From Diploscapter coronatus (Eukaryota; Nematoda; Chromadorea; Rhabditida; Rhabditidae), in the NCBI GenBank assembly GCA_964036155.1, contig OZ038422.1, positions 5,231,201 to 5,295,200 on the forward strand: DNA of 64,000 nt, in the 5' to 3' direction. A program made the translations under genes and the position numbers. Positions 40,509 through 54,046 of this stretch are shown here, in pieces (the first letter of the stretch is position 1; every line of letters begins with the position of its first letter). The notes below the pieces were generated by a model. The model was not told the origin of the DNA and ran no database searches. It saw only the letters and a program-made list of their open reading frames with translations.

Positions 40509-43500
40509 GTCATTTTTACACAATTTGAAGATGTTGCCTTCATAAAATAATAGATTAGACTAGGAGCATGTTGTCTTTGAAAATTTTTTATGGCATTCTA
40601 TGTCACTGCTCTTTCAGTATGACATTTATGTTCACTTTTCCCTAGAAATATCTGAAGATCAACATATGCAAATTTGCGAGATACGTATTTTCAGTGAGTG
40701 TTCTGAGCATCTGGAAGCAATGCATGTGCATATTGCATAATGTAACTTCTGGAACAAAATGTGTTACCTATCGTATCTCTTGATCACGATTTTTCACCAA
40801 AAAGAAATGTTTTCTTCAAGAAAATTTTTAATGAAATTTGCAAACTTTCCAAGCTCTTCCTTCTTATCTCATTATGGACTTTTTTGGTCATCAAATTATC
40901 AGCTCCCATATTTTGAACAGAATCACGTGACTTCCGACTAAATTTGTGCTTTCGCTTGATTTTTCAACATCTAGAATCACTCTTCTAAAGTACATAGACT
41001 AGAGAATCGACTAAAATGCAAATGAATTTGCTTCATTCCTTGTTCAAATTAGTTGCGTCGTACTCCAGCAGGGATGCCAATATTCTTATGAATAATGAGA
41101 GATAAATGATAGTAAGATAAAGAAAAAGAAAGGAAATGAAGATAGAATGATATTGAGAGAGGCAGAGAAGCAGAATTGCCCCAGGCGACAACTTAGAGAG
41201 GGGAATTGGAAGTCCACTGACAGTTGAGAATATAGAAGGCGAGAGAGTGTGGGAGGGAGAGGATTAGAGAAGCAGGCGGAATCAGAAAGACAAGGAGAGG
41301 CGATAATCCTCAAGGGATATGCTTGTTTCTGCTTCTTTTGGTTTCCTTAGTTTGTTTCGAGCCCACTTGCTGCTATTTTCTCTTTCTGAGGGCTGATACA
41401 TTGATGCTTCGATGGAAGGCAAGGAAAGGGATTGTGACTCGCCTTGTAGATGTGCAGAGATAGGCCGGCAGATGAAATGGATCAAATCCGCACCAAAAAC
41501 ACCAAAAATGGCACGCGCCTTTGATGCGCGAGGACTTTTTCAGTTGTCTTCTTTTCATTTCAATCCGATTGTCAGTGGGAGGGAGATAAGGAAAATGGTC
41601 GTCACAAGAAAAGAGACCAAACTATGAATTTTTGAAAATTTAGGGAAATGCTCGAGATGATCTTTATCTGATGAACAGTAAACTCATGTCAGAATATCGA
41701 GAAAAGATGAGAATTGAAAAGGAATATTCTATCTTCTGATTGATAGTGAACCGGGAAGGTTATTAGGATATCACTAGAATAGGAGATTAAAATTTCGATA
41801 CCCTTCGATAAAGATCACAAATTTTTATTTTCGATTTTTTGCTCCTCCAAAATCAATAGTGAAATTGCCGCACACAGAAATCCTAAATTTGAATACGCAC
41901 TTGTAATTTTCATAAATCTTCCACTAATCAACGATTTCCGCATGTAGACGTAGCAATTTGAACAATCTGACGCTTATGCAGGAAAATTGAAATGACGAAT
42001 GGCGTCTAGTTTTCGATGCGAAATGATAATTATGTATTTCTGAGAAAATCTACAGCATCAAGAATATCCTAGAACAAAAAATGTTATTTTCATTTTCATA
42101 ATAAAAATTATTCAGAGTTAATCATTTTACACGTATAACTTATATAAGGATGCACAAAGCCAGCTCGAAACCCAAATTTCGAAAACGCCTTGATAGCGTG
42201 TTCGAATTTATTCCGAGTTTGAAAATTTTCTAACTCTATACAGCTATAAAATCATAGTTATGATTTTAAAAAATCAAAATTGCGCAAAATTTCCAAAATA
42301 ACGAAATAATAAATCGACCAAGTCCAAATTGAGATATCATAAAACTTTGGAAGTTTGTCAATTGACTATTGGCGATTTTCCGATTAGCGTAACTTTCCTC
42401 CTCCTTCTCTCCTGCCTCTTATTTTACCGTCCTTGACTTGAATCTCTCTGCCCTCTGCTTGACTTGACCCTTCTGGTTGAATAGCCGATTCTCGAAGGGC
42501 TAAACTGTATCCCTCTTTCCTCTGCATTTCTGATCTTTCAGTGTTGTGGCATAGCCCGCTCTGCCTATCTGTCCTCTATCATTTACCAGTCATCTACCAC
42601 AATCATTTAATGCTTCTCTGCTTTTTCTGCACCGCCAAATTCTCCTATCTAATGATTTCTTCTTCTTGAACGCTTATTGCTTATTGATTATTGCTACAAA
42701 AAGTTTCATTTCTGTGATTTTTGAAGAAAAATCATATCAGAAAATTTTCGTTTCTCAGAGTTTCTTTTGAATAGGTTTTTCTTCGGGATTATATCTTTCT
42801 GCGTTGATTTTCCAGCAACTCATTTGATAACAGTTTTTATATATCGAATATTTCTTGCAAACTTTTTGAGAAACTCTATTATCTAAATAACTTGGAATGC
42901 AACTTGTTATCTTTTTACTTACACATTCTTCCCATTTATTTACGCATTACCTTATCATAACATTATCAGTTATTCTCCACTTTCATGAAAATACCTTTCT
43001 CTCATTTTTACTTGGTAGTCTTTCTTCTCCTTACAAAACCTCTTAGCTTTGGATGGTAGAACGCAGAACTATCGACTGCTTGGTGTTTGACTGTAACGAG
43101 AAAGTCGTAAATTTTCCTGATTCGCGAGGTGATCAGATGATAAATGAATAGGGAAAATGAAGAGAAGGGAAGCAGATAAAGCAGCCAATTTTTATCTCGA
43201 GATGTTGTGACGGGAAAAAGTGAGAATCGAGAGTGATAGCCGTGATAGGCATTTTGTAGGAGAAGAAAATTTTACCGTTCGATTTTATGACTTTCTACTA
43301 ACAGGGAAAATGATTCTCGATAACTCGATTTCAGAATCATTTTTCATAAAATATCGTACCTCTGAAATATTGTGGCAATGTTCAATCAAGAACGAGATAA
43401 GTTAGACATTCTTCTCTATCATTTCTTCATGAAATTTTAATAGCGATCTAGATTCTTCGCTGCTTTTCGACTCCTAAATTTCAAGATCCTTCTTTGGATT

Positions 43501-45319
43501 TTTGGAACAAGTTTTATAGAAAATTTTGGAATCGCGAACAATCCAAAGAAGCGTCGTGAAGTTTATGAATCGTAAAGTTGTCATTCTAATTTAATTTTTT
43601 CGATTGAAGAATGCTGTTATTTTAGATAGAACGTCTGTAAAATAAGCGATACGTTCCAAACTTTTTCCACTTCATCAAATCTTATCGTTTTCAAAAATTC
43701 ATTTTCTTTGCCAAATATCTTCCAGTGCATATCTCCCGTCAGTTATGCGTTTGCTTTTGTCATTTATCATGTGAACACTTTTCAACCTTTGCTCCTTTTT
43801 TCTCAGAGAATGACTTGTTGTATAAGATTTTTGTGAATTCCTTAGGGGGCGGGTCAGTCATAGTCTAGCAAAAAGGGAAGCTTCTTCGATTTTGTCAGTT
43901 TGTTTGGCACTATGCAGATTTGCAGATTAGTTACTTCCCCGTTTTTATCGCAGCTCCCTATTAGATCATCATTTTGTTGCGAGGCAATGACACTTTGTAT
44001 AGTTACTTCTTTTCGAATAAGTTACAGAACGCTATGTGCACTGGTGGTCACAATTTGAATAGCTTTCATCTTTCTGATTTGATCAGTTATTTTGATATTG
44101 ATTCTCACTTTTGCGATTATAACCGATTATGATTGATCATAATAAGTAAATACTTATCCGGGCAGCATTACGATATCTTTCAATAGTGGTAATCCAATCC
44201 AAATTTTCATTCACTTTCTCAAATATTGAAATCCCCCATGTTTAGCTTTGTCAGATCGTGGCTTCAGCAAGATAGCATCGAATTTGAGAGAAATTGAAAG
44301 AAATAGAGAAATAGGTTAATTTGGACAAAACACGAACAATTGCATTGCTGCATTATTCTCGGTTTCCATCTAATTAGCGAAAATTATGCAATCCTCTAAA
44401 TAGCCATTACATGAAAAAATCACTTCTTGTCCAGTCGAAAAGCTTGAATTTGATTTGCCATTCCGTTTGAATACTTCATTCGCATTCATTTTCATCGAAA
44501 ATATGCATGATCTTGTGTAAACATATTGAAATCTATTTGCATTCTTAGTAATAATAGCTGACATTTTCTTGATTTTATTTGCAGTTCCTACATTAATTTT
44601 CACGCTATCGTTTTTCCAAGAAAATTTTCGTGTTCCAAAATTCGTATGACCTCTTCTTTTTGATTGAGAAAAAGCCTAAAAATAATAAAACAATAGAGAG
44701 AGAGAGAGAGATGAAAAATCATCTTTCAACGTGCAATTCTATTTTTGTTCGCTTCAACGAATATTATACTGCAAAATTGCGAAACTTTTTCTGTGCAAGA
44801 ATAGTTGGTTCTTTCGGAGTTTACCCCATCTTTTCCGCTATCGTTTGCCACATTCTGCGTCGACTTTGGTCCCGAATATTCGGTGTCAATCTGGTTAGTC
44901 GCTTGTCTCCGAGATTCCCTCCGCTCTCGCAATTCTGCATTTGTCCTGAACGACAATCCTTCCCATTCCTTGTCTTATTCCCTATCCGAATCCCAACAAA
45001 CCCCTTAGCATCGACTCGCATCCTCCTTAGTCTTGCCCCTTACCCCTTGCCCACTCCCTAGTTCTTATCCAACGAAGATCCTTACTCCGCTATTTTCCTC
45101 GGCTTTGTTTTTCGTCCTCAAATGAGCTTTTTCGGACTCTCGCTTTCCTGTGCCGCTCTTAGTTGAGAGGCTCAACAATTCATTCTCGCAAATTGTGTTG
45201 AAGGAATGACGCAATTTGAAGCTAATGATATTTTCTAAAAATAACTGCAGTGAAATGATTATCAGCTATCATAGATGTAAAATTAAGACAATTTCCGTAC
45301 CCAAAATATTCGCTTTCAG
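40509..45319. other. Probable long first intron of the RhoGEF gene
   Basis: 4.8 kb without convincing coding sequence. It contains purine/pyrimidine-asymmetric blocks at 41100-41600, 42390-42680 and 44860-45150, and a short (GA)n near 44696. If the exon at 40385 does not belong to the RhoGEF gene, the true first exon may lie here. Confidence 0.4.
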
Positions 45320-48300
45320 CATCGACGGGCTCCGTCATGATAGAGCGATGCGTGGTTGTGCAGAGACAACAAGACGGGTATGGATTCACGGTCACAGGTA
45401 AGGAATATGACTTTACACTATCCTGTGAAACGAATTGATGAGTTGCAATAGGCGACATTTCGAACCTGGAGAGAAAACATCAATGCCAATTCATTCTTGA
45501 TATCCTAAATGAATAGAACTACACTTCTCGCCTAACACATCTCCTTTCAAAAACAGAAATGCGTGAAAAATTGATTGAAAAGTTCAGACTAAAGAAGTTA
45601 TACAACTGTTCATCTCATTCATCTAAATAATGGTTTACTATTCAGGCGAGCATCCAGTCTATGTGCATACAGTCAAACAAGATGGAGCAGCCTATTGTGC
45701 AGGTGTCCGGCAAGGAGAGCGAATTATGAAGGTACGATAATTTTGTGAACTTTGCATTACTAAAAGTGATCAAATGACTTGAATGTTTTCCTATCATATC
45801 TTCCCAATCAATGCCAGAATGAAAAGTTTACCACTAATTTACTCTTGCTCTTAGTGACTAAACTAGTGGGAAAGTTCTCGACAATGACCAACTCATCCAA
45901 GTCAGCTGCAATCGAATGAATAATTTGACAAATGTGATTCTCCATCCGCTCGGCTACTTAGCCAGGCCACGCGATTTCACAGAACCCATTTGATTTCTGA
46001 TTGAGTGAATGAGAGGCAATGATGCAATTTTGACAATGAAAATAGAGAAAGTTGTATAGATTTTGATAAAAAATTTGGCGAAAATCTAGATACAGGCTGC
46101 ATAAAAATATTGGCACCTTCTTCTAAATCCATAAATACTTTAAAGATGACATTTTTATTTTAAAATTTATATTTTCGCAATCACTGGTTTACTAGGAAGA
46201 TTTTCATGTATGATATGCCATATAAAGTTTGTATACGAGGAGATAGCAGACAATAAATGATTGACTACTTGATACTTTGCTACTAAAATGCATTATTTCT
46301 TTCATAAATCATGCATAAAAATGTTCGTGAGTAGGCTTAGGATAGGAAGTGCGAGCTGATCTTGGTGCTCAATTCCAAGTTAGAGATCAACTCTATTAAC
46401 TAAGTCAGACAGAACCATTTGACCCCAAAATAGCTTCGTTTGCCAAATTACCCGATAAAAATTTTGGACGGCTCAGAAAATTAGCATAAGTAAATTTTCC
46501 TGAGATAAAATTTATTTCATCTATTAGTATTAGAGTAGATTTAATGATGCGCAAAGTTTTAAGCTGATTGCTAAAGTTATTCGATTTTTATGGCTACTTA
46601 AAATTGAAAGGTATTAATATGTTGCACACCCTGTTAGCAATTACTACTGATATATTAGATCGTTTGAAGAATTCGATAAAGGAAAATTATCTTGTGCTTT
46701 AGGTAAATGGAATGCCAGTGACGAGCAACAATCATCTAGAAGTTATACGAATGATTTCCGGTTAGTTCAGTATTTTTCTTATATTTTATCAGCTCATAGC
46801 TTTATGATCTTCCAATTTTATATTTTTAATATCCCTTGGTTTTTTTTTTCAATTTCTGCGGGAAAATGAATAATTGAATTAGCAGATAATGCAGAAATTC
46901 GATTCAAAAGACCAGAAGCCCAAAATGAAAGGAAAGCAACCCGGGGTTCATCCGTCTTTTATCTGAATCGGCGAAAGATTTGAGAAATTAATTTTCCCGA
47001 TGCTAATATCGAATTCTTTTCAATAGCTGAAAGATCAAAATCTGTGAAATGAATTTCAAATCAGTTGTATCTTTTCAAGAATTAATTTTGAAGATTAGAT
47101 GATGCAAACTAATATTAATTTGAATGATAAATATTTTAGGCGGTCAAAATGTGGTTTTGACTTTGTTAGGAAAGCCTCCAGATCCTATGCCAGTATTCCA
47201 TACAGAAATCAAAAGTGATCAGAAGTTGATACTGAACGACAATAATTCAAGCATTGTCGAGGTAAGTTGTCACTTTCAACCAGATCATGAAAAATGACCA
47301 TGATAGTTTCTTTCGGCAAAATTTCGAAAACATATATACTTCCGCAAATAATTGAGTTTTCTTTGAAAAAAAACATTTTCTTCCCAACACATGCACATCC
47401 ATAATGGGTGGCATCTTAGAGGTTTCTCCTCAAAACTCTCGTGACTTTATGTGGAAATGCTAATTTTATAATTCAGAACGCGGATAATGACTGGAGGAAG
47501 AAGCGGAAAGATCTGCTGAATCAGATGCTCGAAGACGAAAGGCGGCATGTTGAGGTAAGACTTTTTTCGTTTATATGGTGAAGGATAACTCATAAACACC
47601 TTTCTTAGATAACTTTGGCTCACATGCATTCATATGCAAGGTTTTTTCTCGTATTCTTCTCATTGCCTAAATGAGAATAAAGCTGAGATTGTGAGAATTC
47701 GTGCGTTCTTTCTTTGCTCGTCCCCTTTCTCGGATAAGAAAATGCCAGGTTAACGATGCCAATTCGATTTGCACAGATTCACCCACAGCAAACCACACAA
47801 AATGAGTTGAGAGAGGAGCCCTAAAATGCACTCATTTTGCGTTAACCTGTTCTTTAGCTACAAGGTAATCTTCTTCAAGAATCGATCTTTGGCTAATTTC
47901 AAATTCGCGACCGTATCCATTCTGGATATGCTATCTCATTTATAAGCACTCATTCATATGATCACTAAAATTAAGAAATTTTTATTTTTATTACGGAAAA
48001 TTCCTATATTAGCCATTTGGCGACTAATTCAAGATTATTTGAAGGTAATTTGAATATTAAAAGTTACATTACTTAGGACATTTTAGATTTTTATGCTTCT
48101 ATAATATTTTTCTTGAAATTCTGTGAATTGATGGGTCAAAACTTGACTGCTTCTTGGGGACATCTTTGAACTAAGGCAAAGCCATAGAGATGGGGACTGC
48201 CAATCAACGCATCCTTGTCATTGTTGGTCCGTGTCTGCGGGCAGAGAGTTTGCAGGAAGTTAGAGAGAAAAAGAGGGACTTCTGAAATCCTTCTTTAGAA

Positions 48301-51300
48301 AAAAGAGAGAGAGAGATCAATTCCAAAAAGGGCAGAGATAAAGGCAATGATAGAGGGCTGAGAGATAAAGATAAAGACTATGAGGGAGGAAGGGGACAAG
48401 CCTTCTGAATCTCTGAATCGGGACTAACATCCTCTTTAAGAATGTTTGAAGGGTGGGGAGAGAGAGAGAGAGAAGCAGATGAGTTTGAGCCTGATTTGAG
48501 ATGTTAACTGCTCATCGCGAAGATATACAACTCCATTACTCGTCTCAAGCCTCAGACTGACTCTCAGGATTCAGAGTCAAGTAGTCATTGCACTCGAGCC
48601 ATTGCTTTATTTGGACACCCAGAAGCTTTTCATAGACTTTTATGGCTTATATCATGATAACAGAGGCGCGACTATTGTTGTTTTGATCTTCAGTCTCTCT
48701 CTTTGTGTTAGCTTCATACGATCCCATTGCATCTTCAAGGATGAAATTCAGAAAAAAAAACTTTCACAATTGTATTCTTTTCAAGTTAGCTAGTTTCAGA
48801 ATCTACGGGAGAACTCTCACGACGGGGAGCAATTGACCAAATCACTGAAGCGGATCACCTGTCTTCAATCCCAGCTGCATCAGATTCGACTTCCGTTTGA
48901 GACACATACTCCTGCAGCAAGGGCAGCGACTTCACCCGTTCTAGTAAGCGAATCATATTCTTCTTCGAAATTAATGGATCTTCAATTGATTTTTCACATT
49001 TCAACATTCTGGATCTTCTTCTTCTTCAAACTCATTAGCCTCTTGAATGGCGTGAGAAATAAAATGGAAGTCGAAAGAGTAAATTTGCAGAATGCCCTCT
49101 CGACTATGGATGATAGTGACGAGGACGATGCAGAGATGACTCCAATCAGGGCTGAGGTAATTATATAACTAATGCCTGACCTAATTACCTTTAATTATGT
49201 TCAGGAATCTGGTCCATTCGCCAATTTGGCGGAGCTCAAAACGAAGCCAGGCCACTTGGCTGCGTTCACTAATTATTTGCTATCCAATGGGGATGCCAGC
49301 AGTTTTGTGAGAGAAATTTAAAATTAGATTATTTGTGAATTTACGATGCAAAAATTACACTGCATCGCACACAGTATTTGAGAGGGGTATCATACACCAG
49401 CTTTCATCTAAAAATTAACTTTTCGGGTTCTAACTGTGGCACTAGTCAATTTACCAAGAAACTACGGGAAGTGACTATACTAGGCATGTAGGGGTGCTCA
49501 AGGAGTACCTATCCATGTTTTCAAAAAGTGCCACTGAAGCTCCCATAGGGAGATACGCATTTGGTCGCATCTTATAATCGGGGTTTGAGGATTCCCCCAC
49601 ATGACATCCGTGGTGTAGTGGATAGCGCATTGGATACTGGCCCTTTTGGTTTTTGGTCAGGTTCGACTCTTTTCCTGTGCAAATTTTTTTTTTGCATTTT
49701 TTGGCAGTGTCGCGGTTTTATCAATTTCGACCGGAATTGCCATGTCTCTAAAAATTCATTTTGTGTCTGTACAAATTACCAAATTTGATCATATTGGGAT
49801 GTTTTACAAACAATTTTCACCAACAACGTATGAACAAACCAATAGATAACACTGAATTGATTAATAACCGAGTACGGAAAGATCATGGCAATTCTGGTCG
49901 AAATTGATAAAACCGTGACACTGCCAAAAAATGCAAAAAAAAAAATTGCACAGGAAAAGAGTCGAACCTGACCAAAAACCAAAAGGGCCAGTATCCAATG
50001 CGCTATCCACTACACCACGGATGTCATGTGGGGGAATCCTCAAACCCCGATTATAAGATGCGACCAAATGCGTATCTCCCTATGGGAGCTTCAGTGGCAC
50101 TTTTTGAAAACGGATATAGGTACTCCTTGAGCACCCCTACATGCCTAGTATAGTCACTTCCCGTAGTTTCTTGGTAAATTGACTAGTGCCACAGTAAGAA
50201 GAGAACAAACCATATCGCCTGAATATTTTCATTCATGAATTCCAGTTCTTCTACTTGATAACTGACGCATATCAACAGATCAAAGGACCACCAAAAGATA
50301 TTCGACGATGGGCCTTTGAGTTATTCACCACATTTGTTATTCCTAATTCTCCCCTTTGTATTCCAAGTTCGGATCAATCTATTATTCAACCTATTGACAA
50401 GGTAAAAGTTGCAAAATTCTTAAACAAATTTCTAATGTTATAATAAATTGCACGTTTGATTTCGGGATTTCTGTTCCTCCAGAGCTAATCTGGTATTTCC
50501 AATATCAACTTACCTGTTTGCCAGTTTGTTTACGTTCCCCTTTTCATTCTTCTATTCCGTTCCATGTTCTGCTACTTTTTCGCACGTGCCGATTCTTAAT
50601 TAATGACGTTCCGAATCGTGAAATCCACGAATAGGAAACAGATCCAAAGAGCTTTCGTTCCGAGAATGATTCTTTGAGTCCCCTTGCTTAATGATATCAT
50701 TCTGGATTTGGAGGTCGAATGATGCAAAGATAACTTTCTGAAGATGTTCTTTATCCAACGATGACAGTTCATATTTGGATGAAAACTCGATAAAAGATTG
50801 ATTTTTTATTTCAGATGCTCTCTCTAACAATCGATCACATCACAGATTCTGATTCTGAGTCCCTGAAACGAGCCTTCGTCGCAGGCAGGCAAAAGGCCGT
50901 TACTGATGTAAATGAACAGCTCGCTGAGTTCAGACACAAACGATCGTTAGGTAATTAGATTTTTTCTCCCAACAAATCTAACGTATTCACCAATCCATAA
51001 CAAATTTTCGCCGAAAATATTTAAATCCCTTTCTAGAGTCATATTTCTTGTCCATAAATATCATCTGCATCTAGTCTGAATCGAGACAAAGATTTCTGCT
51101 TGTTCTCTGCACTTTTCGGGAATCTGAATTTAAAATGAAGTCATTCTCGAAGTGAAACAAAGGGTTAGGGAAAAGAAGGCTATCAAAAATCTCTCAACTT
51201 TTTTCCATTCACGGCTCAAAGTGACAGAAATGGCCGAAAATCTACACAGCATGGTAAAAATAGAAGAACTGAGAGGAAGTGTAGGCGCAATTTGGGGAGG

Positions 51301-54001
51301 GATATCATTTGTCAAGTAAAGCTAAAATTGCAACAACGGGCTAATTCGGGTTCCATAAAAATGAAGGAGCATTTTTAGAATTAAAAAGTTTCATTCAAAA
51401 TTCTGAACATCGTAAGAGAATGCCCTTGCTTGTCATTTGTTTTATTTTTCTATTTTCTTACGATAATGCTAACAAAAAATTGCTTTGCAATCTTGCATAA
51501 AATTTAATCAGAATCTTTATCCAAACATAGCTGTGAACGTTCTGTGTTGATTCAGGAGCCGGTAGTCTTTTCGAGCCGAACCAGCTGACGATGCTCGTGC
51601 GAGGCGATGGCGAAATCAAGGCAAGGAATTTAATTAACGAAGAGATAAAAATTAATCTGGTTTGCAGGTCGGAGAGCAAATATTCTTCCAGATTCTCGAG
51701 TCCATGAAGGCCAACGATTTCGACAATCTCGACGTCAAGTCGCAGGCCATTGCTACCAGTATCGCCACAATCGTTAAGGTAGGAACCACTTTTTATTCAC
51801 ACATTCGATGGAAGAGCATTTTGAATTTTCGACTTTTCTAATTCAAACTCCGAACAACTTTGATCGGTGCATAATCTTCTTCGCTTGGTATTTTTACCAT
51901 TTCAAGAGAATTATGACGCGGTTAAAATTGATTTATTTTTTATCTTGGCGTGAACATTCTCACATTACTTCATAGTTTATCAGTGATTTTCTGATTTATA
52001 ATGTGACACCTTGACTTTTTATCAATCAATAGCGAGTATTCAGATAATGCTGCCCAAGATATCAGTATCGAACGACAAGTTTCTCGATAAGATTCCACAA
52101 TTTCTGGCTAAAGAGAAACCCGGGAAGTCGGCTCGAAAATCACCTAGCAATATCAAAAGCAAAACTCAGGTATGAGTCGAAAAATGTTCAGAATTTCATA
52201 GAAGTCTTCCAGATCAAAGGCCACGTATTCACGATCAACGCTATTAATACTGTTCATTATTGCTATCAATGCAGAGATGCTACTTGGGGACTACAACCAT
52301 GGATGTACTTCTGCAACAGTATGTTACTTTCTATTATGGACAAATCATAGAGAGATGAGGAAGGCATGTCTTCAAAAGTAATATTGAAGCATTATCTTTT
52401 ATAACTCGAGAGCAATAACAATTTTAGAGCATTTTTATCGACAATTTTACAATTCAGATTGTGACGTAAAAATTCACCCGCAATGTTCTTCTTCGCTGGT
52501 TGACACTTGCTATCCTGCCACGCAGACCAAGAAATCACATTCGAAGGTAGTTTGTAATTTTAATTTCTTCATTAGAAAATGTGGTTTTTCACAATTATTC
52601 TTCTGCTCAACCTTATTATACTTTTCAGTCTCGTTTATCTGGTTTGATTGGCAAATCAATAGAATCGGATCACGAAGAGAACAACCTGGCAGGTTCGAGC
52701 AGTGGTCACATCCACAGTCACTCGCACGGCCACAACGCGAAGAGTGTCTGTTCTGATGGAGGAGTTGGGGTTGGAAGTGAAATCGACAAGAAATCTGACA
52801 GATCCAAGAGAGCCCATAGCATGAAGAATAAGGGATTGGTGGGTGTTTTTCGTTGTTTTGAAAACAGAGAAACTGATCTTCATGTATCGTGATAGGAGAC
52901 TTTTATTTCGACAAATTTACCAAAGCATGCTTTAGATCTAATTTTAAATGAGATGAAAATGAAAATGAAAATGCATGCTTTTATCCAGAAAGATTTTCAT
53001 ACAATAGTGCGCATTTTACTGGTAGACTAGTAAATCGCTGTGAATTTGACAAATCTGAATTCAAAAGGGGTAAGCTTTAATTATGAGTAATCTGTTATTC
53101 TTTGCCGGAATTATTCCTTACACCAAGAAATCTTTTCGAACTTGAATTTCTGAGCTTCTCAGTTTCTTATAGAATTATGATAGCATTTTACTTGGTGCTA
53201 GATTCGAATTTTTCGAAATATTTCCCGAAGTTTCCATTTTTTAGAATTCTTAAAATTAGCTCTAGAGAAGAAACAATACTTAGGACAAACGCTTATCGAT
53301 AACTGTTTTTCTTTCAACTATTTAAAAGTTTCTTTTGAAGATAAGAAGTGTGAAACTGGCATCTCATAAAGTTTATGAGCGCAGAGATTATCAAAAATGG
53401 AGAGTAAAATAGGACTTCTACGCAATCGAACCGAAAATCACCTAGAATCTATAACAAATGGCAAAATATGGCAGTTAGAAAACAGACTCGTATAATTGCG
53501 CCATTTTGCACTTTAAGTATTCTAAATTGGTTTGATTGCATGAAAGTTCGATGAAAAGCCAGGTGAAATTAAGGAAACTTCCAAATGCATTAGGCTTTTT
53601 CGTAGCTCTTTTTTCATGAGCCGATCGAACCTGCACCCAAATATCTGCCTAATTGCTAAATTATGGAATTCTTACGAGAATTCTAAAAATTGTCTTGAAC
53701 TTGTGAAATTTCCACCAAACTCTTTTTAGCAAACCATCCTTCAACATTCTGCTACGGAAATCATCGCTTCCCACTCGCATTCACATACTCATCATCATCA
53801 CAGAAACGATCACTCACATCCCGAATCTAGTCGAGGACCAGTTAGAAGGGACAGGTAAAAAACTTTGCATGAAGCATAAAAGATAATGAATAAGATATTT
53901 TAAATTTGAAAAAAATGATGTCGAATTCTATGTTAAGCCCATTTTTTTTCGATATCAATACCAGCATTATGTCTCATTCTTGATACCGATATAGAGAATT
54001 T

Positions 54002-54046
<45 letters not shown>

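Larger units (their letters stand above)
49433..50195. mobile_element. 763-bp foldback (inverted-repeat) element with tRNA-like Pol III boxes
   Basis: Two arms of 312 bp (49433-49744 and 49884-50195) are near-perfect inverted copies around a 139-bp spacer. They lie in the RhoGEF intron 49307-50245. The outer ends read actgtggcactagtcaattt and its complement, beside TA dinucleotides that could be a TA target duplication. Each arm holds an A-box-like and a B-box-like sequence followed by an oligo-T run. A few mismatches between arms (for example near 49515 and the matching place at 50110) show that it is not brand new. No transposase frame exists, so it is non-autonomous. Confidence 0.85.

Noticed and set aside
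49603..49680. Functional tRNA gene
   Set aside because: A and B boxes are present, but the acceptor and T stems do not pair and the sequence cannot be folded into a proper cloverleaf by eye.
49561..50067. Nearly identical frames on opposite strands (both starting MVASYNRGLRI)
   Set aside because: They are the two arms of the foldback element and include the tRNA-like boxes; there is no transposase similarity, so they are not genes.
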